From NCBI RefSeq assembly GCF_900090295.1, contig NZ_LT607753.1:6634001-6698000 (forward strand): 64,000 nucleotides of DNA. The letters are read 5' to 3'. Shown piece after piece: positions 16,132 through 24,919 of the stretch; position 1 is the first letter of the stretch; every line of letters begins with the position of its first letter. This DNA is from Micromonospora coxensis. GTDB taxonomy: Bacteria > Actinomycetota > Actinomycetes > Mycobacteriales > Micromonosporaceae. The notes beneath the pieces were generated by a model. The model did not search any database. It saw only the letters and a list, made by a program, of their open reading frames with translations, and was not told where the DNA came from. A program made the translations under genes and the position numbers.

Positions 16132-17247
16132 GTGGAGGAGCACCTGACCGTGGGGCGTGTGGCGGAGTTGGCCGGCGTCAGCGTCCGCACACTGCATCAC
16201 TATGACGAGATCGGCCTGCTGGAGCCGTCCACGCGGACCGCGGCTGGGCACCGTGCCTACTCCGCGGACGACGTGGAACGACTCCGGGAGGTGCTCGCCT
16301 ACCGGCGGCTCGGCTTCGGATTACGGGAGATCGCGGATCTGGTTGACAACCCCGCTGCCGACGCGGTCGCCCACCTGTGCCGGCTGCGCGGCCTGCTGGT
16401 GGACCAGCGCGACCGCGCTGCTGCCATGGTGACGGCCATAGACAGGGAACTGGAGGCACGAGCGATGGGAATCAGGACGACGCCGGAGGAGCAACTGAAG
16501 ATGTTCGGCGCGCAGTTGTACGACGCCATCGGATCCGCTTACCCGGCGACGCGCTGCACCGAGCCGCGGATCGCCGCGCGCATCTGGGATGCGCTGGGGG
16601 ACGCACGAACGGTACTGAACGTCGGGGCCGGCACCGGCTCCTACGAACCCCCCGACCGTGACGTCACGGCGGTGGAACCGTCGGCGGTCATGCGGGCGCA
16701 GCGTCCCCGGGGCGCGGCCCCGTGCGTGGCCGCCGCTGCGGAGAGTCTGCCGTTCGAGGACCAGTCCTTCGACGCCGCGATGGCGGTCAGCACCGTCCAT
16801 CACTGGCCGGACCCGGTCGCCGGGCTGCGTGAGATGCGGCGCGTGGCCCGCCGCGTCGTGGTGTTCACGTACGACGCCGATGACACCGGCTGGCGGCAGC
16901 GGTTCTGGCTCACCCGCGATTACCTGCCCGAGTTCGCCCAGCTTCTCGTCGGCTGGCCGTCCCTGGCCGACCTGACCCGTGCGATCGGAGGACACGCGGA
17001 GCCGGTGCTCGTTCCCTGGGACTGCGCTGACGGCTTCTTCGAGGCACACTGGCGCCGGCCTGAGGCGTACCTGGACGAACATGTACGCCGCGCGGTTTCG
17101 GTATGGACCAGAGTGGGACCGCAGGCCGAGCAACGGGCAGTCAGCACACTTCGCGAAGACCTCTCCTCAGGCCGGTGGGCCGAACGCAACCGCGATCTCG
17201 TCGCCCTCGACACGGCAGAGCTCGGCCTCCGCCTGCTCGTAGCCTGA
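16132..17247 (+). CDS. MerR-type regulator fused to a SAM-dependent methyltransferase
   Basis: The product has 371 residues. Residues 5-72 form a MerR helix-turn-helix and wing (VGRVAELAGVSVRTLHHYDE, TRTAAGHRAYSADDVERLRE). A dimerisation helix (about 75-112) follows, ending in TTPEEQLKMFG, as in TipA-group regulators. Instead of the TipAS drug-binding domain, residues about 125-300 form a class I methyltransferase with motif I VLNVGAGTGSYE (161-172), acidic Glu182 in TAVEPS and a motif-IV-like AAMAVSTVHHWPDP. A MerR dimer could thus sense SAM, or a substrate, in a domain usually used for catalysis. The frame is continuous. The start is GTG at 16132; GTG at 16150 is an alternative with GGAGG upstream. 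Confidence 0.82.
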   Translation: MEEHLTVGRVAELAGVSVRTLHHYDEIGLLEPSTRTAAGHRAYSADDVERLREVLAYRRLGFGLREIADLVDNPAADAVAHLCRLRGLLVDQRDRAAAMVTAIDRELEARAMGIRTTPEEQLKMFGAQLYDAIGSAYPATRCTEPRIAARIWDALGDARTVLNVGAGTGSYEPPDRDVTAVEPSAVMRAQRPRGAAPCVAAAAESLPFEDQSFDAAMAVSTVHHWPDPVAGLREMRRVARRVVVFTYDADDTGWRQRFWLTRDYLPEFAQLLVGWPSLADLTRAIGGHAEPVLVPWDCADGFFEAHWRRPEAYLDEHVRRAVSVWTRVGPQAEQRAVSTLREDLSSGRWAERNRDLVALDTAELGLRLLVA

Positions 17248-17474
17248 TCCACTGTGGCGCGCGCCGCCGGAGCGCGGGCCGCCGGGGATTGGCAGGTAGT
17301 GCCGCGGCGACGTCTGGCATGAAAAAGCGACACACGGATCCGGTGCACGCTCGTGCCGCTGCGAGGCTAGTGCGCTGTCCATCAACGATCGTCGGGTTGG
17401 CGGCTGCCGGGAAGTGTCGTACCCGTGAGGTGGGGTGTTGTAGAGGTGCCGGTGGTGGTGTCGGGCAACGGTGG

Positions 17475-17507
17475 ACGTCCGGCGACCGTGGTGTGGTCGC
17501 CGGACGT
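17475..17507 (-). terminator. Strong hairpin downstream of the GH9-like gene
   Basis: ACGTCCGGCGACC and GGTCGCCGGACGT form a perfect 13-bp stem around a 7-base loop, about 60 bp past the stop of the minus-strand GH9-like gene. No U-tract is needed in many high-GC actinomycete terminators. Confidence 0.75.
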
Positions 17508-17565
17508 TCCGTTCATGGTCGTGCAGTTGTCCGCAGCGGTCCGATCACCGCGACGAGGCCGCCGG

Positions 17566-20394
17566 TCAGCCGTCCTGGGAGATCACGTCGTCGCCGTCGT
17601 TGCCGTTGACCAGGTCCGTTCCGGGGCCGCCGAAGAGCCGGTCGTCACCGTCGTTGCCGTTGATGACGTCGTTGCCGGCGCCGCCGCAGATCACGTCGTC
17701 GCCGTCGAGGCCGAGCAGGACGTCGTTTCCGCCGAGCCCGGAGATGACGTCGGCCCCTGCGGTGCCGCGCAGCACGTCGTCTCCGTTCGTTCCGACCACG
17801 GTGGCCACCCGGCCGTCGCAGCCGTGCACCACGGTGAAGCCCACGTGCCGGGTGAAGTCGCCGTACCCGTACCGCACCTCTACCCGGTCACCTGGTACGA
17901 CCCCCAGCGCAGCGAGGTCCAGCACCCCGGTCAGCACGTCGGTGTTCTCCACCACCTGGCGCACCGGCACGGTGCCCCGGTCGGCGCCGTTGACCACCAG
18001 CCGCAGTTCCGCGGTGTCCAGCGCGGCCGAGTCCAGGTTGAGCGGCGCCTCCAGGGTCAGTGACACCGGCGTCCCGGCCGGTACCCGGGTGGCCGGCTGC
18101 CCGTGCAGGTCCCGGGCACGCAGGGTGGTGTTGGCCACCGCCATCCAGGCCAGTGACTCGTTCCAGGCGGTGTTGAAGGTGACCCATCCCTCGGTCCAGC
18201 CGATGTTGCCGAGCTGCGGGTTGTACGGGTAGTGATCGTTCTTCGGGCTGCCGTCGAGGACGCCGCGTGCTCCCTGGAGCTTGCCGTAGCCGCCCTGCAG
18301 TTCGGAGAACCAGCCGAGTTCGACCCCTTCGAAACCCCACTCGTCCGTGGCGGCACGGTAGGTGGCGTGGCGGCCGGTCGGGTTGCGGCCGAAGAGGTTG
18401 TCGACGTGCGCGGTGGCGATCTGCCGCAGCCGTTCGCTGGTCGGTCCGGTGCCGAGCAGCGTCGCGGCGGCCAGGGCGGGTGCGGCGAAGCCGGCCACGT
18501 TGCCGGTCTCGTTGGGGTCGGCCGCGGCGCCGCCGGTGAACGAGGGGATCGTCCAGCGGCTGTCGGAGTACCGGCGGAAGTCCCACATGTTGTCCGACCG
18601 TTCGACGGCGATCTCGGCCCACTGTTGAACGAACGCTCGGATGCCGGCCGGTGCCTGGTCCGGGTACGCCAGGGCGAAGCGGGTGAGCCCGGTGATCAGG
18701 TGGTACTCGCCCTGCCGCTGTCCCTTGGTGGTCTGCGGCGCTGCCAGGTCGAGGTTGGCCACCAACCAGGCGGCCTGGTCCCGGGCGGCGGTCAGGTACC
18801 GGCCGGCATCGGCGCGTGCCTCCCTCTTGGCCACCTCGTGCATCATCAGGTTGGGCCAGACCGAGTGACCGGGCGGGAACTCGCCCTTGCCGGTGCCGAC
18901 CTGGGTGTAGACCTGGAACAGGTTGGCCGTGTGCGGGGTGTACTCGTGCCAGGCGAAGCGGTCCTTGGCGTCCTGTCCCCACAGCGGGAAGAGGTGGTCC
19001 CGGGCCCGCTCGTAGACCGACCGGGGGATGTGGTCGGACAGGTGCGGGTAGGCGTAGAGGAAGGCGGCCAACTGCTCCTTGAAGAAGGTGTGGTCGACCC
19101 TCGCGTCGAGGTAGATCTCCACCGCCCAGTGGATCAGCCGGATGATCTCCGGGGTGTCGGCGGGCAGGGTCACCGGCAGTCCTTCGTACACCGCGGTGGG
19201 GTCGGTGATCCGGTCGAACGCCGCGGGGTTGGACAGGTAGAGGTCGACCAGGCTGGACAGTTCGAAGGAGAACTGGTGGCCGTCGCGCCAGCCGACGCCC
19301 AGCTTGCAGTCCGGGTGGGTGCCGCCGGACGTCCGCTGACTGAACCGGCCGTAGTAGCAGCGCACGTCGGTCATGAAGTTGATGGCACGTTCGTAGGACA
19401 CCCGTTCGGTCCAGCTCGCGCCGATGCCGAACGGCACCGAGTCGCCGGTGCCGGCCGCCCCGGTGACCCGGATGGTGAACGGGCCGGTGTCGGTGGGCGT
19501 GAAGGTGGTGAAATCGCCCACCTGACTGTTGACTGTGCCGGTGAAGCGGCTCGCGCCGGACGCGTCGGTGATGACGAAGGCGTCACCGTCGGCGGCCCGG
19601 GGAGCGGTGAACCGCTTCGGCCGGTCGATGTCGTAGCCGCTCTGGTTGACCAGGATCGGCTGGTCGACGTCCGGTGTTCCGGGCGGTGTCCACTGGCATC
19701 CGCCCGCCTGGGTGGGGTGGCCGGTCGGCACCTGGTCGAGTTCGTACACCGCGAGCGCGGCGAAGGACGCCTTCACGTGGTACGCGCCGAGCGCCAGGGT
19801 GCCACCGGCCGCCGGCGCCGCCACGGAGGCCACCCGCTGCCCGTCGACCTCCACGACCGAGATGCCGTTGGCCCGTCGGATGACCAGGTTGTGCCACTCG
19901 CCGGTCTTGACCGGCGCGGGTCCGCGGCAGACCACGCTGGCGTTGGGGCGGGAGACCTGGATGCTGCCAGGGCCGAGGATCTGGGCGGCCAGGTTGCGCT
20001 GGCTGACCACGAGCGGGTCACCCTGGAAGTCGGTCAGCAGATTGAGGCTCGGGCTGCTCGAGGCGGCCTCGAAACGGACCCGGGTCCGCAGTTCGTACCG
20101 CTCCGGCAGGTTCAGCGCCGTGGTCGGCACGATGTACCGGCCGGATGTCTGGGTGCGGGCGTCGATGGTCAGGTAGTCGATCTCCGCACTGGCCGGCTGC
20201 CACTCGGTGAGGGCGCCGGTGACGGCCCGCCAGTTCGTCGTGCCCGCGCCGAAGTCGTCGGCGAAGAGCTGTCGTCCGGGTACCGGCTGCTCGTTCGCCG
20301 CAGCGGTGGGGGAACCCGGGCCCGGCACGGCAACACCCAGCAGCGTCACACACAGCACGCCGGCCGCGAGTCGCCGCAGGTTCGGTCGTCGCAT
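17566..20394 (-). CDS. Secreted GH9-like glycoside hydrolase with RTX repeats
   Basis: The product has 942 residues. A signal peptide (RRLAAGVLCVTLLGVAVPGP) is followed by a LamG/concanavalin-like jelly roll (about 45-215). Next is an Ig-like cellulase N-domain (PILVNQSGYDIDRPKRFTAP, about 245-330), then a large (alpha/alpha)6-type domain (about 335-780). The tail has about eight GGxGxDxxx nonapeptide calcium-binding repeats (about 868-942, for example LSGLGG-like GLGGNDVLLGLDGDDVICGG). A C-terminal WNESLAW segment resembles the GH9 acid-catalyst region, but the usual DAGD nucleophile motif is not obvious; the nearest match is GVGWRDGHQF. It probably cleaves an extracellular polysaccharide whose products feed the adjacent ABC importer. 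The gene is 33 bp downstream of the substrate-binding protein gene on the same strand. Confidence 0.72.
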   Translation of the reverse strand: MRRPNLRRLAAGVLCVTLLGVAVPGPGSPTAAANEQPVPGRQLFADDFGAGTTNWRAVTGALTEWQPASAEIDYLTIDARTQTSGRYIVPTTALNLPERYELRTRVRFEAASSSPSLNLLTDFQGDPLVVSQRNLAAQILGPGSIQVSRPNASVVCRGPAPVKTGEWHNLVIRRANGISVVEVDGQRVASVAAPAAGGTLALGAYHVKASFAALAVYELDQVPTGHPTQAGGCQWTPPGTPDVDQPILVNQSGYDIDRPKRFTAPRAADGDAFVITDASGASRFTGTVNSQVGDFTTFTPTDTGPFTIRVTGAAGTGDSVPFGIGASWTERVSYERAINFMTDVRCYYGRFSQRTSGGTHPDCKLGVGWRDGHQFSFELSSLVDLYLSNPAAFDRITDPTAVYEGLPVTLPADTPEIIRLIHWAVEIYLDARVDHTFFKEQLAAFLYAYPHLSDHIPRSVYERARDHLFPLWGQDAKDRFAWHEYTPHTANLFQVYTQVGTGKGEFPPGHSVWPNLMMHEVAKREARADAGRYLTAARDQAAWLVANLDLAAPQTTKGQRQGEYHLITGLTRFALAYPDQAPAGIRAFVQQWAEIAVERSDNMWDFRRYSDSRWTIPSFTGGAAADPNETGNVAGFAAPALAAATLLGTGPTSERLRQIATAHVDNLFGRNPTGRHATYRAATDEWGFEGVELGWFSELQGGYGKLQGARGVLDGSPKNDHYPYNPQLGNIGWTEGWVTFNTAWNESLAWMAVANTTLRARDLHGQPATRVPAGTPVSLTLEAPLNLDSAALDTAELRLVVNGADRGTVPVRQVVENTDVLTGVLDLAALGVVPGDRVEVRYGYGDFTRHVGFTVVHGCDGRVATVVGTNGDDVLRGTAGADVISGLGGNDVLLGLDGDDVICGGAGNDVINGNDGDDRLFGGPGTDLVNGNDGDDVISQDG

Positions 20395-20427
20395 CGTTCT
20401 CCTCCAGGTGAGCGGGAGCTGGCCGGG

Positions 20428-21708
20428 TTACTTCTTGATCAGGGCCTGCATCGCGGAGGCGGCCGCGTCCAGCGCCGGCTTGGCCTTCTCCCGACCGGCC
20501 AGCACCGACCCGATGGCGTCGGTGAGCACCTTCTCGACCTGGGCGAAGTTCGGCAGGACCCAGAACGGGTCGGCGGAGGCGGTCCGGGTCACCTTTTCGG
20601 CGAAGTCCATCTGGTACGTGTCCGCGGTGAACCACGGCGACTGGAGCGCCTTCGTGGCGGCCGGCGGCAGGCTGGTCCCCTCGAAGAACGTCTTCAGGCT
20701 GTCCGGGTCGGCGGTGAGGTACTCGGCGAACTGCCGGCCGGTCTCCGCGCCCTTGCCCTTGAACACCGCGACGCAGTGCCCGTGCGACATCGCCTGCGGC
20801 TTGTCCCCGGCGGTCAGCACCGGCCGGGAGACCGGGCGGGTGACCGCCGCGACCTCCTTGCCCTTCGGTGCGGCCAGCAGGAACTGCCGGGCCAGCGTGG
20901 CGTCGTCGTAGAGGGCGGCGTCGCCCCGGCCGAAGATGACCCGTGACTCGGTACGGGAGATGTCGCGCAGGATGAGGCCCTTGTCCAGCAGGCCCTTATA
21001 CCACTCCAGGGCCCGGACCCCACCTTCGTCGTTGACCTGGACCCGGCCGTCGGCGTACACCGTCGAGCCGAAGGTCCACATCCACGGGATCAGGTCCTTC
21101 AACGCCGGGTCCTTGGTCGAGCCGAGGTAGGGCGCCTTGCCGGTGGCCTTCTTCAGTTCGGTGAGCAGGCTCTCGAACTCGGTGACCGTGGCCGGTACGT
21201 CCTTGACGCCGATGCGGTCCAGCCAGGTCTGGTTGACGAACATGCCGATCGCGCCGGAGTAGTGCGGCAGGGCGACCTGCTGGCCGTTCGCCTGCGCGAT
21301 CAGCAGGGTGGCCGGGGTGTAGTCGTTCTTCTTCGCCAGGTCGCCGAGGTCCTCCAGGACGCCGAGTGAGGCGAACGTGGTGAGCTGGTCGATCGGCATC
21401 TGCAGGGCCCCGAAGGTCTGTCCGTTGCGGGCCGCGAGCAGCATCGGCTCCAGGAAGCCGGTCCACGGGTAGACCACCGGGGCGATCTTCACGTCCGGCT
21501 GCTTCGACTGGTACGCGGCGAGCAGCTTCTCCCAGGCGGGCTTGTTGGCCTCCTCGGACATCGACCAGTTGTAGAAGTTGATCTCCTTGGCGGCCTTGTC
21601 GCCGGCCGCCGGGGCGGCGCCGCGGGAGGCGCAGGCGGACAGGGCGGCGACACCGGCGCCGGCGCCGAGGGCGCGCAGCAGGGTACGACGGCTGAGGATG
21701 GCGCTCAT
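20428..21708 (-). CDS. ABC sugar transporter, substrate-binding lipoprotein
   Basis: The product has 426 residues. A twin-arginine-like start (SRRTLLRALGAGAGVAAL) ends in a lipobox (ALSAC, Cys at about 26), so it is lipid-anchored outside the membrane. The rest is a periplasmic-binding-protein fold of the MalE/SBP_bac_1 type (INFYNWSMSEEANKPAWEKL; internal LPHYSGAIGMFVNQTWLD). It is the third gene of a minus-strand unit (permease 1, permease 2, binding protein). No ATPase is encoded here, so the importer presumably borrows a shared MsiK-type ATPase, as is common in actinomycetes. The ligand is unknown but is likely an oligosaccharide or sugar acid. Confidence 0.88.
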   Translation of the reverse strand: MSAILSRRTLLRALGAGAGVAALSACASRGAAPAAGDKAAKEINFYNWSMSEEANKPAWEKLLAAYQSKQPDVKIAPVVYPWTGFLEPMLLAARNGQTFGALQMPIDQLTTFASLGVLEDLGDLAKKNDYTPATLLIAQANGQQVALPHYSGAIGMFVNQTWLDRIGVKDVPATVTEFESLLTELKKATGKAPYLGSTKDPALKDLIPWMWTFGSTVYADGRVQVNDEGGVRALEWYKGLLDKGLILRDISRTESRVIFGRGDAALYDDATLARQFLLAAPKGKEVAAVTRPVSRPVLTAGDKPQAMSHGHCVAVFKGKGAETGRQFAEYLTADPDSLKTFFEGTSLPPAATKALQSPWFTADTYQMDFAEKVTRTASADPFWVLPNFAQVEKVLTDAIGSVLAGREKAKPALDAAASAMQALIKK

Positions 21709-21801
21709 CGGTTTACTCCTGAACGGGGGAAGGGATGCGGGTGGTGAGGGAGTGGCGGTGGCCGGGAGGTCGTTCGTCCCGGCACCCGGGGGTGCGCCCG
21801 G

Positions 21802-22722
21802 TCAGCCCTTGACCGCTCCGGCGGCCAGACCGGTGACCAGGAATCGCTGGAGCAGGATGAAGACGACGACCACCGGCGCGGAGACGATCAGCGACGCGGC
21901 CATCAGGTCGGGCCAGTTCGCCTGCGCCTCGGTGATGTAGGTGCGGACCAGTCCGGGGGGCAGGGTCTGGGTGTCCGGCCCGCCGAGGGTGAGGGCGAAG
22001 ATGAAGTCGTTCCAGCCCCGGATGAAGGCGAACAGTCCGGCGGCGACCAGACCGGGTCCGGTTATCGGCAGGACGACCCGGTGGATGACGGTCCACTCGC
22101 CGGCGCCGTCCATCTTGGCCGCCTCGATCACGTCGTCGGGGATGGCGTCGAAGAAGCCCTTCAGCACGAAGACGCAGAGCGGCAGCGTGAAGGTGGAGAA
22201 CGACAGCACCAGCGCGGTGTAGGTGTAGAGCAGCCCGAGGTTCTGGAACATCACGTAGAGCGCGATCAGCAACAGTGACGACGGGAAGAGTTGCGAGACG
22301 AAGACCATCGTCATCAGCGAGCCACGTCCCCGGTAGCGGAACTTGCTGAACGAGTACGCCATGTAGGTCGCGGCGGCCACCCCGAGCAGGGCGGTCACCC
22401 CGGCCACGACGAGGGAGTTGACCAGGTAGCGGACCAGGGTCGCGTCGGTGAAGAACGCGGCGAAGTGCGCCAGGGTCGGGCGGGCCGGGAACAGCCGGAA
22501 GTCGCCGCCGATCGCGTCCGCGTCCGGGGTGAAGGCGGTGACGGCCATCCAGTAGATCGGGAACAGTCCGAAGCCGAGCAGGAGCACCAGCAGAGCCCAG
22601 CCGAGGACGCCGGGACGCTCGTCACCCACCCGGTCGCGGACCCGGCGGCGTCGGCGGGCGGGCCGGTCGGGTGCGCCGCCGGCCGGCGGTGCGGATCGGG
22701 GTGTGTCCAGGACGGTGCTCAT
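21802..22722 (-). CDS. ABC sugar transporter permease (MalG-type)
   Basis: The product has 306 residues with six predicted helices. The cytoplasmic EAA loop is DVIEAAKMDGAGEWTVIHRV VLP and the C-terminus LVTGLAAGAVKG is typical of carbohydrate permeases of the MalG side. The ATG at 22722 overlaps the upstream permease stop by 4 bp. A 93-bp gap separates it from the binding-protein gene. Confidence 0.9.
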   Translation of the reverse strand: MSTVLDTPRSAPPAGGAPDRPARRRRRVRDRVGDERPGVLGWALLVLLLGFGLFPIYWMAVTAFTPDADAIGGDFRLFPARPTLAHFAAFFTDATLVRYLVNSLVVAGVTALLGVAAATYMAYSFSKFRYRGRGSLMTMVFVSQLFPSSLLLIALYVMFQNLGLLYTYTALVLSFSTFTLPLCVFVLKGFFDAIPDDVIEAAKMDGAGEWTVIHRVVLPITGPGLVAAGLFAFIRGWNDFIFALTLGGPDTQTLPPGLVRTYITEAQANWPDLMAASLIVSAPVVVVFILLQRFLVTGLAAGAVKG

Positions 22723-23621
22723 GCGTTCTGACCTTCCACGCGACGGTCGAGCCACCGGTACACGGTGAAGAGGGCGGCGAGCAGGACGAGTCCGCAGAAC
22801 CCGAGCGCGGCGGCCCGACCCAGGTCGAAGCCGCGGAACGCCTCGTCGTAGATGCGGATCGCGAGGGTGGAGGTCGCCTTGCCGGGGCCGCCGCCGGTGA
22901 GGACGTAGATGATGTCGAAGTGCTGGAAGTTGTAGATGATCTCCAGCATCGCGACGACGAGCATGACCCCCCGTACCTGCGGGAGTTTGACCCGCCAGAT
23001 CCGCTGCCAGCGGGTGGCGCCGTCGATCTGGGCCGCCTCCAGCATCTCCACCGGCACGCTCTTGAGTGCCGCGAGGAGGGTGACCATCACCCAGGGGAAC
23101 GTCGTCCAGGTCTTGGCGATGATCACCGTCAGCATCGCGGTGGAGACGTCCCCGGTCCAGGAGTGGTCCGACGGCAGCCCGAGAGCGCCGAGAAGTTCGT
23201 TGAGCAGGCCGTAGTTGCTGTTGAAGATCCACGACCAGAGGAATGAGACGACCACCCCGGGGATGACCCAGGGCAGCAGCATCAATCCGCGCAACGTGTT
23301 CCGCCCGGGGACACGCATGTCGAGCAGCAGGGCGAGGGCCAGCCCGACCACGAACGGGACGAGGGTGGCGCCGGTGGTGAAGACCAGGGTGGTCCAGATC
23401 GTATCGACGAACCCGCTGTCGAGCACCGCGGCGTAGTTGGCCCAGCCGGCGAAGGTCCGTCCCGGGTAGACCAGGCTCTCGTTGGACAGGCTGGTGATGA
23501 AGGACGCAACCAACGGATACACCGACACCAGGCCCAGGAGGCCGAGGCCCGGTAACAGCAGCAGGACCGCAACGACCCCATTGGACAGGGCCCGCGGCGA
23601 GCGGGGGACAGGGGAGGCCAC
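22719..23621 (-). CDS. ABC sugar transporter permease (MalF-type)
   Basis: The product has about 300 residues with six helices and the EAA loop EMLEAAQIDGATRWQRIWRV KLP. GTG at 23621 is chosen because GAGAGGAG lies upstream; the longer frame to 23681 runs into the promoter. This is the first gene of the importer unit, divergent from the enolase-superfamily dehydratase gene, so import and catabolism share one regulatory region. Confidence 0.88.
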   Translation of the reverse strand: MASPVPRSPRALSNGVVAVLLLLPGLGLLGLVSVYPLVASFITSLSNESLVYPGRTFAGWANYAAVLDSGFVDTIWTTLVFTTGATLVPFVVGLALALLLDMRVPGRNTLRGLMLLPWVIPGVVVSFLWSWIFNSNYGLLNELLGALGLPSDHSWTGDVSTAMLTVIIAKTWTTFPWVMVTLLAALKSVPVEMLEAAQIDGATRWQRIWRVKLPQVRGVMLVVAMLEIIYNFQHFDIIYVLTGGGPGKATSTLAIRIYDEAFRGFDLGRAAALGFCGLVLLAALFTVYRWLDRRVEGQNA

Positions 23622-23761
23622 GGGTTCACTCCTCTCGGGTTCGACTTGCGCTAGCTGAAGAGTCAGAACCACATCTTGCAATTCACTCTCGTACTGCGGA
23701 AGAGTAGGCGTGCCTGTTGCACACCGTCAACAGGCTGGAAACATCTATCCCGCGAGGCACC
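23622..23761. promoter_or_regulatory. Divergent promoter of importer and dehydratase units with CTTGC motifs
   Basis: This 140-bp gap carries CTTGCG at 23645 and CTTGCAAT at 23675. CTTGCAAT recurs at 30018 in front of the SMP-30/GH16 pair. An IclR regulator gene lies in the same island, so these may be its sites. The motif is short and has not been tested statistically. Confidence 0.4.
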
Positions 23762-24919
23762 ATGAAGATCAGCCACGTACGCACGTACGTAGTCCGACAG
23801 GCCGCGGCGACCTACCTGGGCGACCGCCCCGAGCGCGCCCTGTCCGGATGGCCCGACTACCGGGTGCTCCCACCGAGGAACACGCTCTACCCCCGTGACC
23901 TGGAAACCCTGATCGTCTCCGTGCACACCGACGAGGGCCTCATCGGCTGGGGAGAGGCGCTGACCCCGGTCGGCACCGAGGCGGTCGCCACCCTCGTCGA
24001 CCAACTGCTCACCCCGGCCCTGCTCGGCGAGGACCCGGCCGGCGTCGCGGTGCTCCAGCACCGGCTGCGCCAACTCATGCGGGTCCGTGGGCACCTCAGC
24101 GGGCACCAGGCCGACGCGGTGGCCGCCATCGACATCGCACTGTGGGACCTGCGTGGCCGGGCCCTCGGCGTACCCGTCCACGAGCTGCTCGGCGGCGCCT
24201 TCCGCACGGTCGTCCCGTCATACCGCTCGGGACTGCCGGGCGGCACCGACGCCGAACGTGCCCAGGCTGCCAGCCGCGCCGCCACCGAAGAAGGCATGAC
24301 CGCGGTCAAGCTGCACCTCGGCGCCGGCGTCGAGGCCGACCTGGCCACCTACGACGCGGTCGCCGCCGCCGTACCCGGGGTACGGATCGCCCTCGACGCG
24401 CACTGGGCGTACCCGCTGTTCGACGCCCGTCGGCTCGCCCACGGCCTCGACGAACGGGGCGCCTGGTTCCTGGAGGCCCCGCTCGCCCCCGAGGACATCG
24501 AGGGCCACCGGGACCTGGCCCGCGCGGTCCGCACGCCGATCGCCGTAGGCGAGGCGCTGCGCAGCCGCTACGAGGTGGAGCACTGGCTACGCCGCCGGGC
24601 CCTGCACATCTGCCAGCCCGACATCGGCCGGACCGGAATCACCGAGGGGATGGCATTCGTGCAGCTCTGCGACGCCGCCCACGTGCCGATGGCACCGCAC
24701 CACTCGGTCGCCGGCTCGATCGCGCTCGCCGCCGCGCTGCACGTCTGCGCCGCGACCCCTGATCTGGTGGCCATGGAGTACCAGCCGAACCCGTTCCCGG
24801 TCGGTAACCGGCTGCTGCGGGAACCGCTGCGGCACGGCCCGGACGGCTTCGCCGTACCGGACGGCCCCGGCCTCGGCATCGACATCGACCCCGACAAGCT
24901 CGCGGAGGTGACCCGGTGA
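23762..24919 (+). CDS. Enolase-superfamily (mandelate racemase-type) sugar-acid dehydratase
   Basis: The product has 385 residues. An N-terminal capping domain (MKISHVRTYVVRQAAATYLG) is followed by a TIM barrel. Metal ligands are seen at Asp212 (ALDAHWAY), Glu238 (FLEAPL) and Glu264 (AVGEAL). The K-x-H motif (Lys183, VKLHL) and His313/314 (MAPHHS) supply the catalytic bases of the mandelate racemase subgroup. The likely reaction is dehydration of an aldonate to a 2-keto-3-deoxy sugar acid, because KDG kinase and KDPG aldolase genes follow. Galactonate is one candidate, and a cycloisomerase role is also possible. Its stop overlaps the next start by 4 bp. Confidence 0.82.
   Translation: MKISHVRTYVVRQAAATYLGDRPERALSGWPDYRVLPPRNTLYPRDLETLIVSVHTDEGLIGWGEALTPVGTEAVATLVDQLLTPALLGEDPAGVAVLQHRLRQLMRVRGHLSGHQADAVAAIDIALWDLRGRALGVPVHELLGGAFRTVVPSYRSGLPGGTDAERAQAASRAATEEGMTAVKLHLGAGVEADLATYDAVAAAVPGVRIALDAHWAYPLFDARRLAHGLDERGAWFLEAPLAPEDIEGHRDLARAVRTPIAVGEALRSRYEVEHWLRRRALHICQPDIGRTGITEGMAFVQLCDAAHVPMAPHHSVAGSIALAAALHVCAATPDLVAMEYQPNPFPVGNRLLREPLRHGPDGFAVPDGPGLGIDIDPDKLAEVTR

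Noticed and set aside
17579..17780. Tandem repeats of the GTCGTCGCCGTC type as a DNA repeat array
   Set aside because: They are the codons of the RTX nonapeptide repeats at the end of the GH9-like protein.
18232..20946. A 904-codon open frame on the plus strand
   Set aside because: It is antisense to the GH9-like and binding-protein genes; its Val/Gly/Arg-rich composition is the usual mirror of high-GC coding DNA, with no domain or ribosome site.
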